This document shows, in pieces, positions 14,058 to 22,652 of a DNA stretch of 64,000 nt. The position numbers and the translations under genes were made by a program. The DNA is taken from the NCBI GenBank assembly GCA_017569305.1, contig CP069418.1, positions 2,790,001-2,854,000 on the forward strand, given 5' to 3'. Source of the stretch: Clostridiales bacterium FE2011 (GTDB lineage Bacteria; Bacillota; Clostridia; Christensenellales; Aristaeellaceae). Positions within the stretch are counted from its first letter, which is position 1. Each line of letters starts with the position of its first letter. The notes below the pieces were generated by a model that was not told the origin of the DNA, did not search any database, and worked only from the letters and a program-made list of their open reading frames with translations.

Positions 14058-17000
14058 ATGAGCAGGGTAAAGATCATCGGAGACAGAAACGGGCGAGTCT
14101 GGCCGCTGGTGCTCCGTGACGCGGCGGAAAACCGAAAAGCCGGACGAAGGCTGATTCTGTATGTGCCCGAGCAGTATACCCTGCAGGCGGAGAGGGATAT
14201 CATTACCGGACTGAAACTGCCGGGACTGCTGGACATCCAGGTAATCAGTCCGCGAAAACTGAAGCAGCAGGTCAAAGAACAGACGGGCACGGGAACAAGA
14301 CGCCCGCTGAATGAAATGGGCCGGGCAATGGCGGTTCACCGGGTGATGACAGAGCAGGAAGAAAACCTGGCATATTACCGGAACATGACGGAGTTGTCCG
14401 GCGCGGTGAGCCGCGTCAGCGGGGCGCTGGATGAATTGCGGGAAAGCGACATTACGCCGGAGGAACTGGAAGATTATGCAGCAGGCACGGGAACCGGCGC
14501 GGAACGGGCCAAACTCAATGACCTGAAAATCCTCTGGGATGGATATGAGACACTGATCTCAGAACAGTTTGATGAAGAAAAAGCCATCTGGACCGATGCT
14601 GTAAGCCGGCTGGAAAACAGCGGATTATGGAACGGCGCAGACGTGGCAGTATATGGTTTTGACGCGATCCGGCCGGACCTGAGGGAGCTGATTGCCCACC
14701 TGTGCAACAAGGTGAACAGCCTGTCGGTTTACCTGATCATGGATGAAAAGCAGGCTCCGGACGGGCGGATCTTTACACAGCAGCATGAAAGCACAGACCA
14801 GCTGATCAAAGCCCTGGAGGAAGTCAGGACCCTTACCGAGGAAGTTTATCCGCACAGCATACGGGAAGGCTGCGCACCGGCCCTGCAGTTCCTGGACCGG
14901 AATCTGTTTGCACTGAATCCGGAAACCTGGACGGGAAATACAGAAGGCGTGCTGAAATTGTATGCCGGAAGCTCTCCGTGGGATGAGGCGGAAGCTGTCG
15001 CGGCTACATTGCGGGAATGGCATGAGGAAGGTATCCCCTGGAACCGGATGGCGATTGCCCTTCCACCTGGAGCTGGCTCGGAAGGCATCCTGAGAGCGAA
15101 CTTGAAGATCAGCGGTATACCCTTTGTATGGCAGCAAAAGGATAAAGCAGTGAACCATCCCGTATGCCGTATGCTGCTCAGCACGCTGTCCATCCTGAGC
15201 GACGGCTACCGCACAGACAAGGTTATTACAGTGGCACGGAGCGGCTTCTGCACGCTGACGGAAGCGGAAGGCCTGTGCCTGGAAGATTATGCCCGGGCGC
15301 ACGGCATTGAAGGACGAAGATGGCAGCGGCCCTTTACAGGCGGGGAGAACGCGGAGGAAGCAGAACAGCTCCGGCAGCGGCTGCTGCAGCCTGTGGAGGA
15401 ACTGCGCACGAACCTGAAGGAGGCCAGGAACGCGGCGGCGTCCGCGGAGGCGCTGGTCGGGTTCCTGGAAGCGGAAAACGTATGGAACAGGCTGCAGGAA
15501 GAGGAAGAAATGCTCCTGCAGCATGAAATGTACAGGGAAGCGATTATCAACCGGCAGATCTGGAAGCTGCTGATGGAGCTTCTGGATCAGCTTGGTACGC
15601 TTCTGGGCGCGCGGCGCGCGGCGATCCGGGACCTGCGGTATATGCTGGAAAGCGCGCTGAATCCGGTGTCGCTTGCGGCACTGCCTGAACAGGAAGACGG
15701 TGTAATCATCGGCGAGACAGGACATCTGCTGGCCGGAGATATCCAGGCACTGATTCTTCCGCAGGCGCAGGACGGCATGCTGACAGCGCCGGAGAGCGGC
15801 TGGCTGACGGATGCCGAACGGAAAAAGATGGAGGAAGCCACCGGAAAAACGATCGGTATCAGCCGGGAAGCCGGGTGCCTGATCCGGAAATATGACTTTT
15901 ACCGTACCCTGACGCTGCCGCGGGAAAAGCTGATGATTAGCTGGAGCCTGCGCTCAGAGGAAGGCGGCGCGCTGCAGCCGGACGGACTGATTGCCCAGAT
16001 CAGGGAACTGTATCCGAATATCCACGAAGAAGGCGGAATGCTGGGCCAGGAGAACCGGAAAGATCCCGCGACGCCACGGGAAGCGTTGGAGGGCGTGGGG
16101 GACTGGCTGACAGAACTGAAGGACGGCATGATACCGGAAATACCGCCGGCATGGAGAACCGCGCTGGTTCAGCTGCTGCACAACGGAACATACGGAAAGG
16201 CGGCGCGCCGGCTCCTGGAGGAAATGCTGCCACAGGAAGAAGAACAAAAGCTGGAGAAGGATACGGCCAGGAAGCTGTTCATGACAGACAGGCTGTCCAT
16301 CAGCCGGTTGGAGCAGTTTGCTTCCTGTCCGTACAGGCATTTTATCGATTACGGCCTGCGACCGGTGAAACAGGAAGAATTCACCTACGAGAGCAACGAC
16401 GCGGGAACTTTCTTTCACGAGGCGCTGGACCGGTATATGAAGCAGGTCGGCGCTGAAAAGGACTGGCCGTATTTCACGGCGGAACGGGTCGACAACGTCA
16501 TGGACACTATCCTGACGGAGCTCACAGAGGAGTGGAAGGAGACGCCGCTTCGGGAAGACGCCATGGGAGAGTGGACGGGCGAGGGCTACCTGCGCCGTGT
16601 CCGCCGGGCGGCGCAGGTACTGACACGGTTTGCCGCCAACAGCGAATTCCGGACGATTGCGACGGAGCAGCCCTTCGGTGAAGGTGAGGGCCTTCCGCCG
16701 GTGATCATCACGCTGGCGGACGGAAGCAAAACGGCGATCCGGGGACAGATTGACCGGATTGACACCTATGAGAACGGCGAAGGCGTCTGGCTGCGGGTGG
16801 TGGACAACAAGAGCAGGGGAAAGAAGCCGGATCCCGCAAAAATGGAAACCGGAGAACAGCTGCAGCTGATGATTTACCTGAAGGCTGCGGCTGACAGCAT
16901 GCCGGGTACCCGGCCGGCCGGAGCCATGTTCTTCCCCATTGAGGATAAAGAAGTATCGACGGAAGATGACAATCCGGAAAAGATTGAGAACGACAGGATC

Positions 17001-17369
17001 AGCGAAGTCCGTATGAAGGGCCTGATTACGGCGGAGGAAGACCTGATCCGGGCGATGGACCGGGACGTGCATCCGTTCTCTGTGGACAAGGTGTTCAACA
17101 AGGATGGAACCATCAGCAAATCTGCATCCTGGGCTGTGGAAGAAAAGACGCTCAGCGGACTGATGGACGCGGCGGTTGAAAAAGCGGGAGAACTCTGTGG
17201 GCGGATGCGCGACGGAGACATCGCCGCAATGCCCGGTGAAGATTCCCTTGGCCCGGTGTGCCGGTACTGTGATTACAAAGCAATCTGCCGCAACGGCGGC
17301 AGGGAAACACGCAAGCTGAACACCGGGATAACTTATCAGGATATCGCCGGGAAAAACACGTTGCGCTAA
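14058..17369 (+). CDS. addB: AddB-like subunit of the AddAB helicase-nuclease
   Basis: An 1103-residue protein of the ATP-dependent exonuclease subunit B family, acting in double-strand break repair. The N-terminal helicase-like half retains VPEQYTLQAERDII (about 35-48). The C-terminal RecB-like nuclease holds RGQIDRID (about 895-902) and VVDNKSRGKK (about 914-923). Four cysteines in the AddB iron-sulfur pattern are present: one in FASCPYRHF (about 757) and three in CRYCDYKAIC (about 1068-1077). Oddities: the N-terminal Walker A that most AddB proteins show as GxSGSGKT is replaced by GDRNGRVW, so this subunit should not bind ATP there, and no addA follows. ATG at 14058 has a good GGAGGAAAGG site. 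Confidence 0.88.
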   Translation: MSRVKIIGDRNGRVWPLVLRDAAENRKAGRRLILYVPEQYTLQAERDIITGLKLPGLLDIQVISPRKLKQQVKEQTGTGTRRPLNEMGRAMAVHRVMTEQEENLAYYRNMTELSGAVSRVSGALDELRESDITPEELEDYAAGTGTGAERAKLNDLKILWDGYETLISEQFDEEKAIWTDAVSRLENSGLWNGADVAVYGFDAIRPDLRELIAHLCNKVNSLSVYLIMDEKQAPDGRIFTQQHESTDQLIKALEEVRTLTEEVYPHSIREGCAPALQFLDRNLFALNPETWTGNTEGVLKLYAGSSPWDEAEAVAATLREWHEEGIPWNRMAIALPPGAGSEGILRANLKISGIPFVWQQKDKAVNHPVCRMLLSTLSILSDGYRTDKVITVARSGFCTLTEAEGLCLEDYARAHGIEGRRWQRPFTGGENAEEAEQLRQRLLQPVEELRTNLKEARNAAASAEALVGFLEAENVWNRLQEEEEMLLQHEMYREAIINRQIWKLLMELLDQLGTLLGARRAAIRDLRYMLESALNPVSLAALPEQEDGVIIGETGHLLAGDIQALILPQAQDGMLTAPESGWLTDAERKKMEEATGKTIGISREAGCLIRKYDFYRTLTLPREKLMISWSLRSEEGGALQPDGLIAQIRELYPNIHEEGGMLGQENRKDPATPREALEGVGDWLTELKDGMIPEIPPAWRTALVQLLHNGTYGKAARRLLEEMLPQEEEQKLEKDTARKLFMTDRLSISRLEQFASCPYRHFIDYGLRPVKQEEFTYESNDAGTFFHEALDRYMKQVGAEKDWPYFTAERVDNVMDTILTELTEEWKETPLREDAMGEWTGEGYLRRVRRAAQVLTRFAANSEFRTIATEQPFGEGEGLPPVIITLADGSKTAIRGQIDRIDTYENGEGVWLRVVDNKSRGKKPDPAKMETGEQLQLMIYLKAAADSMPGTRPAGAMFFPIEDKEVSTEDDNPEKIENDRISEVRMKGLITAEEDLIRAMDRDVHPFSVDKVFNKDGTISKSASWAVEEKTLSGLMDAAVEKAGELCGRMRDGDIAAMPGEDSLGPVCRYCDYKAICRNGGRETRKLNTGITYQDIAGKNTLR

Positions 17370-17389
17370 ACCCAAAAGTAGCGTATAAT
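17361..17389 (+). promoter_or_regulatory. Promoter of the small P-loop gene
   Basis: TTGCGC at 17361-17366 and TATAAT at 17384-17389, spacing 17. The -35 box overlaps the last codons of addB. Confidence 0.65.
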
Positions 17390-17427
17390 GCTCTCAGAGA
17401 AAACCCCATAAAAGGAGGCTGGTTCCC

Positions 17428-17838
17428 ATGATACAGGTAATTGCAGGCAAAAAGGGCTCCGGAAAAACGAAGCGGCTGATTGACCTGACCAATACCACTG
17501 CCCGCGACGCGGTACACGACGTCATTTTCCTGGATGATGACAATCGCTACATGTTCGACGTGGACCACAAGGTTCGTTTCATCAACGCCGAAGATTATCA
17601 TATTCACAGCACCGATATGTTTATCGGCTTTCTGTGCGGAATCCTTTCATCCAACTTCGACGTCGGCACCATCTTTATTGACGCTTTCCTGAAGCTGAGC
17701 CATACTGAGCTGGCTGATACGGAGCCGATTGTGAAGGTGCTGGTTGAACTGGGTGCAAAGCATGATGTTGATTTTGTGCTGAGTCTGAGCGCCGATCCGG
17801 AAGATATCCCGGTGTTCTTCAGACAGTATCTGATCTGA
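17428..17838 (+). CDS. Small P-loop NTPase of unknown function
   Basis: A 136-residue cytoplasmic protein. The Walker A motif GKKGSGKTK (residues 7-15) is perfect and directly follows a short first beta strand (MIQVIA). FIDAFLK (about 89-95) may serve as a Walker B-like strand and LSLSADPED as a sensor-like segment. It is much shorter than most ATPases of this fold and lacks recognisable helicase or kinase domains. ATG at 17428 follows AAAGGAGG. It lies between addB and thrC but has its own promoter and terminator, so no functional link is implied. I cannot assign a function. Confidence 0.8.
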   Translation: MIQVIAGKKGSGKTKRLIDLTNTTARDAVHDVIFLDDDNRYMFDVDHKVRFINAEDYHIHSTDMFIGFLCGILSSNFDVGTIFIDAFLKLSHTELADTEPIVKVLVELGAKHDVDFVLSLSADPEDIPVFFRQYLI

Positions 17839-17857
17839 TTTCACAAGCGAACACGGA

Positions 17858-17892
17858 AGAGGCGGCGGCATTTCCCGGCGCCTCTTTTTTCC
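17858..17892 (+). terminator. Terminator of the P-loop gene
   Basis: AAGAGGCG pairs with CGCCTCTT (8 bp, 13-base loop) and runs into TTTTTT. Confidence 0.8.
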
Positions 17893-17932
17893 AGAACGGA
17901 AACCTATTAAAGAACCGGAGTGTGATTCATTC

Positions 17933-19429
17933 GTGTCTTTCTTCTCCACCCGCGGTGAAAGCTGTGTTACGGCCAGCCAGGCGATCCTGCATGGTCTGGC
18001 ACCGGACGGAGGCCTGTACGTCCCCGCTATGTTCCCGTCTGTTCCGATGAACAGAATCTCCTCCTTCTGCGAAATGGATTATGCCGCACGCGCGGTTGCC
18101 ATCCTGAAGCGGTACCTGGAGGACTTCAATATTCCGGAAATTGAGGAAGCGGTGCGCGCAGCCTATAACACGGAACGCTTTGATACACCGGAAATTGCCC
18201 CGGTGAAACAGATTGATGACGCCACCTGGGTGCTGGAACTTTTCCACGGACCGACGCTGGCATTCAAGGACATGGCGCTCCAGCTGCTTCCGCACCTGAC
18301 CCGCCTTGCCGCTGTGAAGAACGGTGAAACGCGGGAAATCAGCATTCTGGTTGCCACCAGCGGCGACACAGGTAAAGCGGCGCTTGAAGGTTTCCGTGAC
18401 GTGCCCGGTACAAGCTGTACTGTGTTCTATCCGCAGGAAGGCGTGAGCGACGTACAGAAGCTGCAGATGGTTACTACCGGAGGAAACAACACGCATGTTA
18501 TCGCGGTCAAGGGCAACTTCGACGATGCCCAGACCGGTGTGAAGGAACTTTTCTCCTCTCCTGAGTTTGTTAAACAGATGGAAGAGCGGGGCAAGATCCT
18601 GTCTTCCGCCAACTCCATTAACTTTGGACGTCTTGCTCCGCAGATTGTGTATTACTTCTCCGCTTACGCGGACCTGGTCAACAAACATGCCATCGCGCCG
18701 GGAGATTCCGTGAATTTCTGCGTTCCGACCGGAAACTTCGGCGACATCCTGGCTGGCTACTATGCCCGGAACATGGGACTGCCGGTGAACAAGCTGATCT
18801 GCGCCAGCAACCGGAACAACGTGCTGACGGACTTCTTCAACAGCGGCATCTATTCCACACACCGTACGTTCTTCAAGACATTGAGCCCCAGCATGGACAT
18901 TCTCGTTTCCTCAAACCTGGAACGGCTGCTGTATGAAGCCGCCGACCGGGACGGCACGCTGATCAGAAGGTGGATGGAGCAGCTGAAGGAAAGCGGAAGC
19001 TATTCCATTGGCGAGCAGCGCAGGGACTGGATGGCAGACGTGTTCTGGGGAGACTGCGCGGACAACAAGGATACGCTGATCGAGATCGGAAAGCGGTTCC
19101 TTGAGGATCATTACCTGATGGATCCGCATACGGCTGTGGGCGGCCATGTGCTCCGCCAGTACCGGCTGAAGACAAATGACGCCACACCGACCGTGCTCCT
19201 GTCTACGGCAAGCCCCTACAAGTTCGCGGCGGACGTGCTGCGCGGAATTGCCGGAGCGGATGCCGTGGAAGGCAAGGACGCCTTTGCCTGCAGCGAAGAG
19301 CTGGAAAAGCTGACAGGCGTTCCGATGCCTGCACAGGTGAAAGCGCTGAAGGATCTGCCTGTACGCCATACGGCAGAGTGCGAACGCGACGCCATGGGAG
19401 AAGCGGTGCTTAAAGCGTTTACGCTTTAA
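17933..19429 (+). CDS. thrC: Threonine synthase
   Basis: A 498-residue PLP enzyme converting O-phosphohomoserine to threonine, the last step of threonine biosynthesis. The N-terminal SFFSTRGES and GLAPDGGLYVP segments are typical; the PLP lysine is in FHGPTLAFKDMALQ (about K112), followed by VATSGDTGKAA and the phosphate-binding CVPTGNFGDILAGYYA (about 263-278). The length matches the longer class of bacterial/fungal threonine synthases. Start is GTG at 17933, with a CCGGAG site about 12 bases upstream, a somewhat long spacing that may lower translation. It is monocistronic; no hom or thrB gene is adjacent. Confidence 0.95.
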   Translation: MSFFSTRGESCVTASQAILHGLAPDGGLYVPAMFPSVPMNRISSFCEMDYAARAVAILKRYLEDFNIPEIEEAVRAAYNTERFDTPEIAPVKQIDDATWVLELFHGPTLAFKDMALQLLPHLTRLAAVKNGETREISILVATSGDTGKAALEGFRDVPGTSCTVFYPQEGVSDVQKLQMVTTGGNNTHVIAVKGNFDDAQTGVKELFSSPEFVKQMEERGKILSSANSINFGRLAPQIVYYFSAYADLVNKHAIAPGDSVNFCVPTGNFGDILAGYYARNMGLPVNKLICASNRNNVLTDFFNSGIYSTHRTFFKTLSPSMDILVSSNLERLLYEAADRDGTLIRRWMEQLKESGSYSIGEQRRDWMADVFWGDCADNKDTLIEIGKRFLEDHYLMDPHTAVGGHVLRQYRLKTNDATPTVLLSTASPYKFAADVLRGIAGADAVEGKDAFACSEELEKLTGVPMPAQVKALKDLPVRHTAECERDAMGEAVLKAFTL

Positions 19430-19433
19430 AAAA

Positions 19434-19460
19434 ATGGTGCAGTATCAGCACCATCTTTTC
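19434..19460 (+). terminator. Terminator of thrC
   Basis: ATGGTGC, loop AGTATCA, GCACCAT followed by CTTTTC, directly after the stop codon. Its stem sequence is shared with the gdhA terminator. Confidence 0.75.
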
Positions 19461-19471
19461 AATGAAAACTT

Positions 19472-19574
19472 TGCGATCGCCGTATTCCATTTCTGCATCG
19501 CCTATGGTTCGCAGAAATGGACGGCTGTAGCATGGCAGTTGTTACCCAAATCAAAGATTTGGACAACTGCTCAA
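19472..19574 (+). repeat. Two-hairpin dispersed element, copy D
   Basis: Starts TGCGATCGCCGTATTCC and ends ACAACTGCTCAA. All stems are perfectly paired: GCCGT/ACGGC, CCATTTCTGC/GCAGAAATGG, GCAGTTGT/ACAACTGC and CCAAATC/GATTTGG; linker TGTAGCATGG. It is the best-preserved copy. Confidence 0.85.
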
Positions 19575-19583
19575 TAACTTAAA

Positions 19584-19638
19584 ACTTAAAAATGGTGGAG
19601 AGAACAGCTTCCGAATGGAAGCTGTTCTTTTGATTTGA
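19584..19638 (+). repeat. Intergenic terminator module, copy 2
   Basis: ACTTAAAAATGGTGGAGA, then the 12-bp hairpin AGAACAGCTTCC/GGAAGCTGTTCT with loop GAAT, then TTTTGATTTGA. Matches the module at 7664-7718. Another hairpin, GAGCCAT/ATGGCTC, follows at 19641-19661. Confidence 0.75.
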
Positions 19639-19672
19639 TGGAGCCATCACGCGGATGGCTCTTAGTAAGGGA

Positions 19673-19697
19673 TCCTTCGACTGTGCTCAGGATGACA
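19673..19697. repeat. CTTCGACT...CTCAGGATGACA dispersed repeat, copy 2
   Basis: TCCTTCGACTGTG then CTCAGGATGACA: a shortened relative of the copy at 8768-8804. Confidence 0.65.
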
Positions 19698-19732
19698 AAA
19701 AAGCCTGTATAAAATGAATACAGGCTTTTTTG
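19698..19732. terminator. Bidirectional-type terminator hairpin upstream of the M24 peptidase gene
   Basis: AAAAAGCCTGTAT, loop AAAATGA, ATACAGGCTTTTTT: a 13-bp stem with T tracts on both strands, standing just upstream of the next promoter. Confidence 0.75.
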
Positions 19733-19743
19733 TCAGTTTTTTC

Positions 19744-19772
19744 TTTTCAAACGGCTTTGTATATGATAAAAT
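19744..19772 (+). promoter_or_regulatory. Promoter of the M24 peptidase/efp cluster
   Basis: TTTTCA at 19744-19749 and TAAAAT at 19767-19772, spacing 17. Confidence 0.5.
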
Positions 19773-19823
19773 GTCCTGTGGATGTGCCCACATAAGGGTT
19801 ATATCCGGAAAGGCGTGATCTTT

Positions 19824-20897
19824 TTGACCGCATCGGAGCGGCTGATTAATCATCTCCGCCTCAGCGCAAAAACAGCTGTCGCGGTGCATGATCCATCCAA
19901 TATGTTTTATCTGACCGAAGGGTATACGGGCGAAGGCCTGGTATATATCTCCGAGGCAAGCAGAGTAATCATTACAGACTTCCGCTATACAGAACAGGCG
20001 GAAAGACAGGCACCGGACTTCCGGGTGGAAATGATCGGGAAGGGCCGGAACCACGACAAGATCCTTGCGGAACTGGTCAAGGCGGAAGAAATTACCGAAC
20101 TGCGGGTGGAAACGAATTACCTGTCTGTTGACGACTTTGAGGCGCTGCGCGGCGCGGTGGGAGAAGAAGTCTCCTGTGTGCCGCTGAACAAAGCACCCCA
20201 GCTGCTGAGACAGGTGAAAACTCCGGCCGAAATCGTGGCGATCCGCAAGGCCTGCGATATCACATCCGAAGCATTTAACGCGATCCTTCCGAAGATCCAG
20301 CCCGGCATGACCGAAAAGGAACTTCAGATTGAACTGGACTTCACGATGCTCCGTCTGGGAGCGGACGAATTCGCTTTCGACACCATCATCGCCTCCGGGG
20401 AGAATGGCAGTCTCTGCCACGCAATCCCGGGAAGCCGGACGCTGAAGAATGGTGATATGATCACCATGGACTTCGGCGCGAAGGTGGGCGGCTACTGCAG
20501 CGATATGACCCGTACGGTGGCGCTTGGACAGCCGTCAGACGAGATGCGCAAGGTCTACGAGACCGTGTTGAGGGCCCAGTCAATGTGCGAAGACGCGCTC
20601 ATGGCTGGAAAGACCTGCTCGGATATCGACAAGCTGGCCCGCGATTACATCGATGCCCGCGGATACGCGGGGCGGTTCGGACACGGATTGGGACATTCCG
20701 TTGGCATCGACATCCATGAGGATCCCCGGTTAAGTCCGAACTGTAACGACATCCTGAAAGCCGGAATCGTAATCACCGTGGAACCCGGCATTTACCTGCC
20801 CGGTGTGGGCGGCGTAAGGATTGAGAACACCTGCCTGGTGAAGGAAAACGGCTGTGCACCGCTGACAACGGCGGATAAGCAGCTTATCATCCTGTAA
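19824..20897 (+). CDS. Xaa-Pro peptidase (M24 metallopeptidase)
   Basis: A 357-residue creatinase-fold aminopeptidase or prolidase that cleaves the bond before proline in short peptides. The N-terminal domain (about 1-120) carries [16 protein letters not shown]; the catalytic domain keeps all metal ligands: two aspartates in [17 protein letters not shown], the histidine in [15 protein letters not shown], and the glutamates in VEPGIYLPG and GVRIENT. Start: TTG at 19824 is preferred because GGAAAGG lies 10 bases upstream and the protein then begins at the normal family position; GTG at 19815 is too close to that site. It is 43 bases upstream of efp, its usual neighbour in Clostridia. Confidence 0.92.
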   Translation: MTASERLINHLRLSAKTAVAVHDPSNMFYLTEGYTGEGLVYISEASRVIITDFRYTEQAERQAPDFRVEMIGKGRNHDKILAELVKAEEITELRVETNYLSVDDFEALRGAVGEEVSCVPLNKAPQLLRQVKTPAEIVAIRKACDITSEAFNAILPKIQPGMTEKELQIELDFTMLRLGADEFAFDTIIASGENGSLCHAIPGSRTLKNGDMITMDFGAKVGGYCSDMTRTVALGQPSDEMRKVYETVLRAQSMCEDALMAGKTCSDIDKLARDYIDARGYAGRFGHGLGHSVGIDIHEDPRLSPNCNDILKAGIVITVEPGIYLPGVGGVRIENTCLVKENGCAPLTTADKQLIIL

Positions 20898-20940
20898 ATA
20901 CAGAGTCCATCCCAGAACGAATGAACGGAGGAATGAAAAA

Positions 20941-21498
20941 ATGATTACCGCTGGCGATTTCAAAAAGGGCATTACGATTGAATGGGACGGTGGCGTATGG
21001 AATATCGTTGATTTCCAGCACGTGAAGCCCGGCAAGGGAGCGGCTTTCGTCCGCACCAAGATCAAGAACGTGATGACCGGCGCTGTGGTTGAGCGCAGCT
21101 TCAACCCGACGGACAAAATGCCCAAGGCCATCATCGAAACCAAGGAAATGCAGTACGTCTACAATGACGGCGATCTGTACTACTTCATGGACGTGGAAAC
21201 CTATGAACAGCTGCCGCTGAGCAAGGACCAGGTCGAAGACGCGATCCCCTTCGTGAAGGAAGGCACCAATGTGACCGTTCGCTTCTTCAAGGGCAGCGCC
21301 TTCTCCGTGGAAGCGCCGAACTTTGTTGTGCTGGAAGTAACCGATACCGAACCCGGCTTCGCCGGCGATACCGCCTCCAACACCTACAAGCCCGCTACGC
21401 TGGAGACCGGCTTCAGCCTGCAGGTGCCGCTGTTCATCAACACCGGCGACAAGATCCAGATCGACACCCGCAGCGGCGAGTACCTCAAGCGCGCCTGA
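20941..21498 (+). CDS. efp: Elongation factor P
   Basis: A 185-residue translation factor that rescues ribosomes stalled on polyproline. The three-domain EF-P layout is intact: the KOW-like N domain with the tip loop [14 protein letters not shown] (conserved Lys32, the modification position in many species), the central OB domain, and the C-terminal [28 protein letters not shown] signature. ATG at 20941 follows GGAGG. Proline-rich and TEAP-repeat surface proteins encoded later in this window would plausibly need EF-P for efficient translation (inference). Confidence 0.97.
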   Translation: MITAGDFKKGITIEWDGGVWNIVDFQHVKPGKGAAFVRTKIKNVMTGAVVERSFNPTDKMPKAIIETKEMQYVYNDGDLYYFMDVETYEQLPLSKDQVEDAIPFVKEGTNVTVRFFKGSAFSVEAPNFVVLEVTDTEPGFAGDTASNTYKPATLETGFSLQVPLFINTGDKIQIDTRSGEYLKRA

Positions 21499-21541
21499 TC
21501 GGCGAACTGTGACGACCGCATACGGACCGGGAGGAACGGAA

Positions 21542-21970
21542 ATGAGCAGACTGACTGACAGGATCAGTTATCTTCAGGGACTGGCGGAAGGCATGAAGCT
21601 GAATCCGGACAAGGATTCCCACAAGCTGATTCTCGGCATTCTGGAAGTGCTGGGTGAAGTTGGAGAATCCTTTGAAGCCCTGGCAGAATCCCACGGAGAA
21701 CTGAGTGACTACGTGGAGAGCATCGACGAGGATCTGGCTGATCTGGAAGCGGATCTTTATGACGATGAGGACGAAGAACTGGCAGAAGAGGACGAGGATC
21801 AGGCTTTTGAGGGCGTGATCGAGTATGAATGCCCTCACTGCGGTGCTTCTGTCGAGATTGATCCGGACGAAGTGGACTTTGACGAGGACGCCCTTTGCCC
21901 CCAGTGCGGCAAGGAGCTTTTCCCCGAACTGCCGGAGGAAGAGACCGACGGAGAAACGGAAGAGGAATAA
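21542..21970 (+). CDS. Acidic zinc-ribbon protein (CD1247 N-terminal-domain type)
   Basis: A 142-residue, strongly acidic cytoplasmic protein. Residues 1-60 form a helical N-terminal domain (MSRLTDRISYLQGLAEGMKL) found in a clostridial family that commonly follows efp. A Glu/Asp-rich helix with likely coiled-coil character follows (about 60-90), then a zinc ribbon with CPHC (about 98-101) and CPQC (about 121-124). The C-terminus is again acidic. ATG at 21542 has a strong GGGAGGAA site, 43 bases after efp. The role is unknown; co-location with efp suggests translation-related function only weakly. Confidence 0.85.
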   Translation: MSRLTDRISYLQGLAEGMKLNPDKDSHKLILGILEVLGEVGESFEALAESHGELSDYVESIDEDLADLEADLYDDEDEELAEEDEDQAFEGVIEYECPHCGASVEIDPDEVDFDEDALCPQCGKELFPELPEEETDGETEEE

Positions 21971-22056
21971 TCCCGCTTCTGTGATCCGGAATCAGCACGG
22001 GCGAAGGGAGACCCTGCACAGAGCCTCCTGCGATGATTTACCGGAATTGTTTTTAT

Positions 22057-22082
22057 GGGCTGCCTGAAGGCAGCCCTTCTTT
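22057..22082 (+). terminator. Terminator after the efp cluster
   Basis: GGGCTGCC, loop TGAA, GGCAGCCC followed by TTCTTTT; about 87 bases after the stop codon. Confidence 0.8.
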
Positions 22083-22097
22083 TATAGGAGAAGACAG

Positions 22098-22580
22098 ATG
22101 AACGGAGACGAGATCAGGATCGCGGTGATTTCCGATACACACGGACTGCTGCGCAGATGCGTGACGGCTGAAGTGCAGGACTGCGACTGCATCCTGCATG
22201 CCGGGGATATCATCCGGGAAAGTGACCTGGACGAGCTGGCAGTATACGGAAACCTGTATGCTGTCCGGGGCAATAACGATATATGGATGCCGGGAGTCTG
22301 CGACCTGGCCGGCGTTCTCCGCTTTCAGATCGGCGGGGTTGTTTTCTGCATGGTTCATGACCGCAGGGACGTTCCGCGGGATCTGCAGGGCGTGAACGCT
22401 GTAATCTACGGGCATTCCCACCGCTACAGTGAAGAATGGACTGACGGGCGGCTGTGGCTGAATCCGGGCAGCTGCGGCAGGGCGCGCTTCGGCAGCGACG
22501 TGACCATGGCCAAGATTATCCTGCGGGGCGGAAAGATCCACAGCGTGAAAAAAATAGAGTTTACAAACGCGGATGAGTAA
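22098..22580 (+). CDS. YfcE/MJ0936-family metallophosphoesterase
   Basis: A 160-residue phosphodiesterase of the calcineurin-like fold. All metal-binding motifs are visible in order: ISDTHG (about 11-16), HAGDI (34-38), VRGNND (about 57-62), the histidine in MVHDRR, and GHSH (about 101-104), followed by NPGSCGRARF. The small family hydrolyses phosphodiesters in vitro; the cellular substrate is unknown. ATG at 22098 follows AGGAGA. The gene is probably transcribed with weak read-through of the upstream hairpin; the potassium-transport genes downstream have their own promoter. Confidence 0.9.
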   Translation: MNGDEIRIAVISDTHGLLRRCVTAEVQDCDCILHAGDIIRESDLDELAVYGNLYAVRGNNDIWMPGVCDLAGVLRFQIGGVVFCMVHDRRDVPRDLQGVNAVIYGHSHRYSEEWTDGRLWLNPGSCGRARFGSDVTMAKIILRGGKIHSVKKIEFTNADE

Positions 22581-22600
22581 GGCCGGAACAGGCAGGATAT

Positions 22601-22629
22601 TGATCCTGTGCAGGAGAATGGTGTATACT
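22601..22629 (+). promoter_or_regulatory. Promoter of the ktrB-ktrA-glycosyltransferase cluster
   Basis: TTGATC at 22601-22606 and TATACT at 22624-22629, spacing 17, 24 bases before the ktrB start. Confidence 0.65.
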
Positions 22630-22652
22630 TTTTGCCGAAAGAAGGGAAACAG

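Noticed and set aside
10251-19574. Possibility that the two-hairpin elements are CRISPR repeats.
   Set aside because: Copies are kilobases apart with no spacers, and no cas genes are present.
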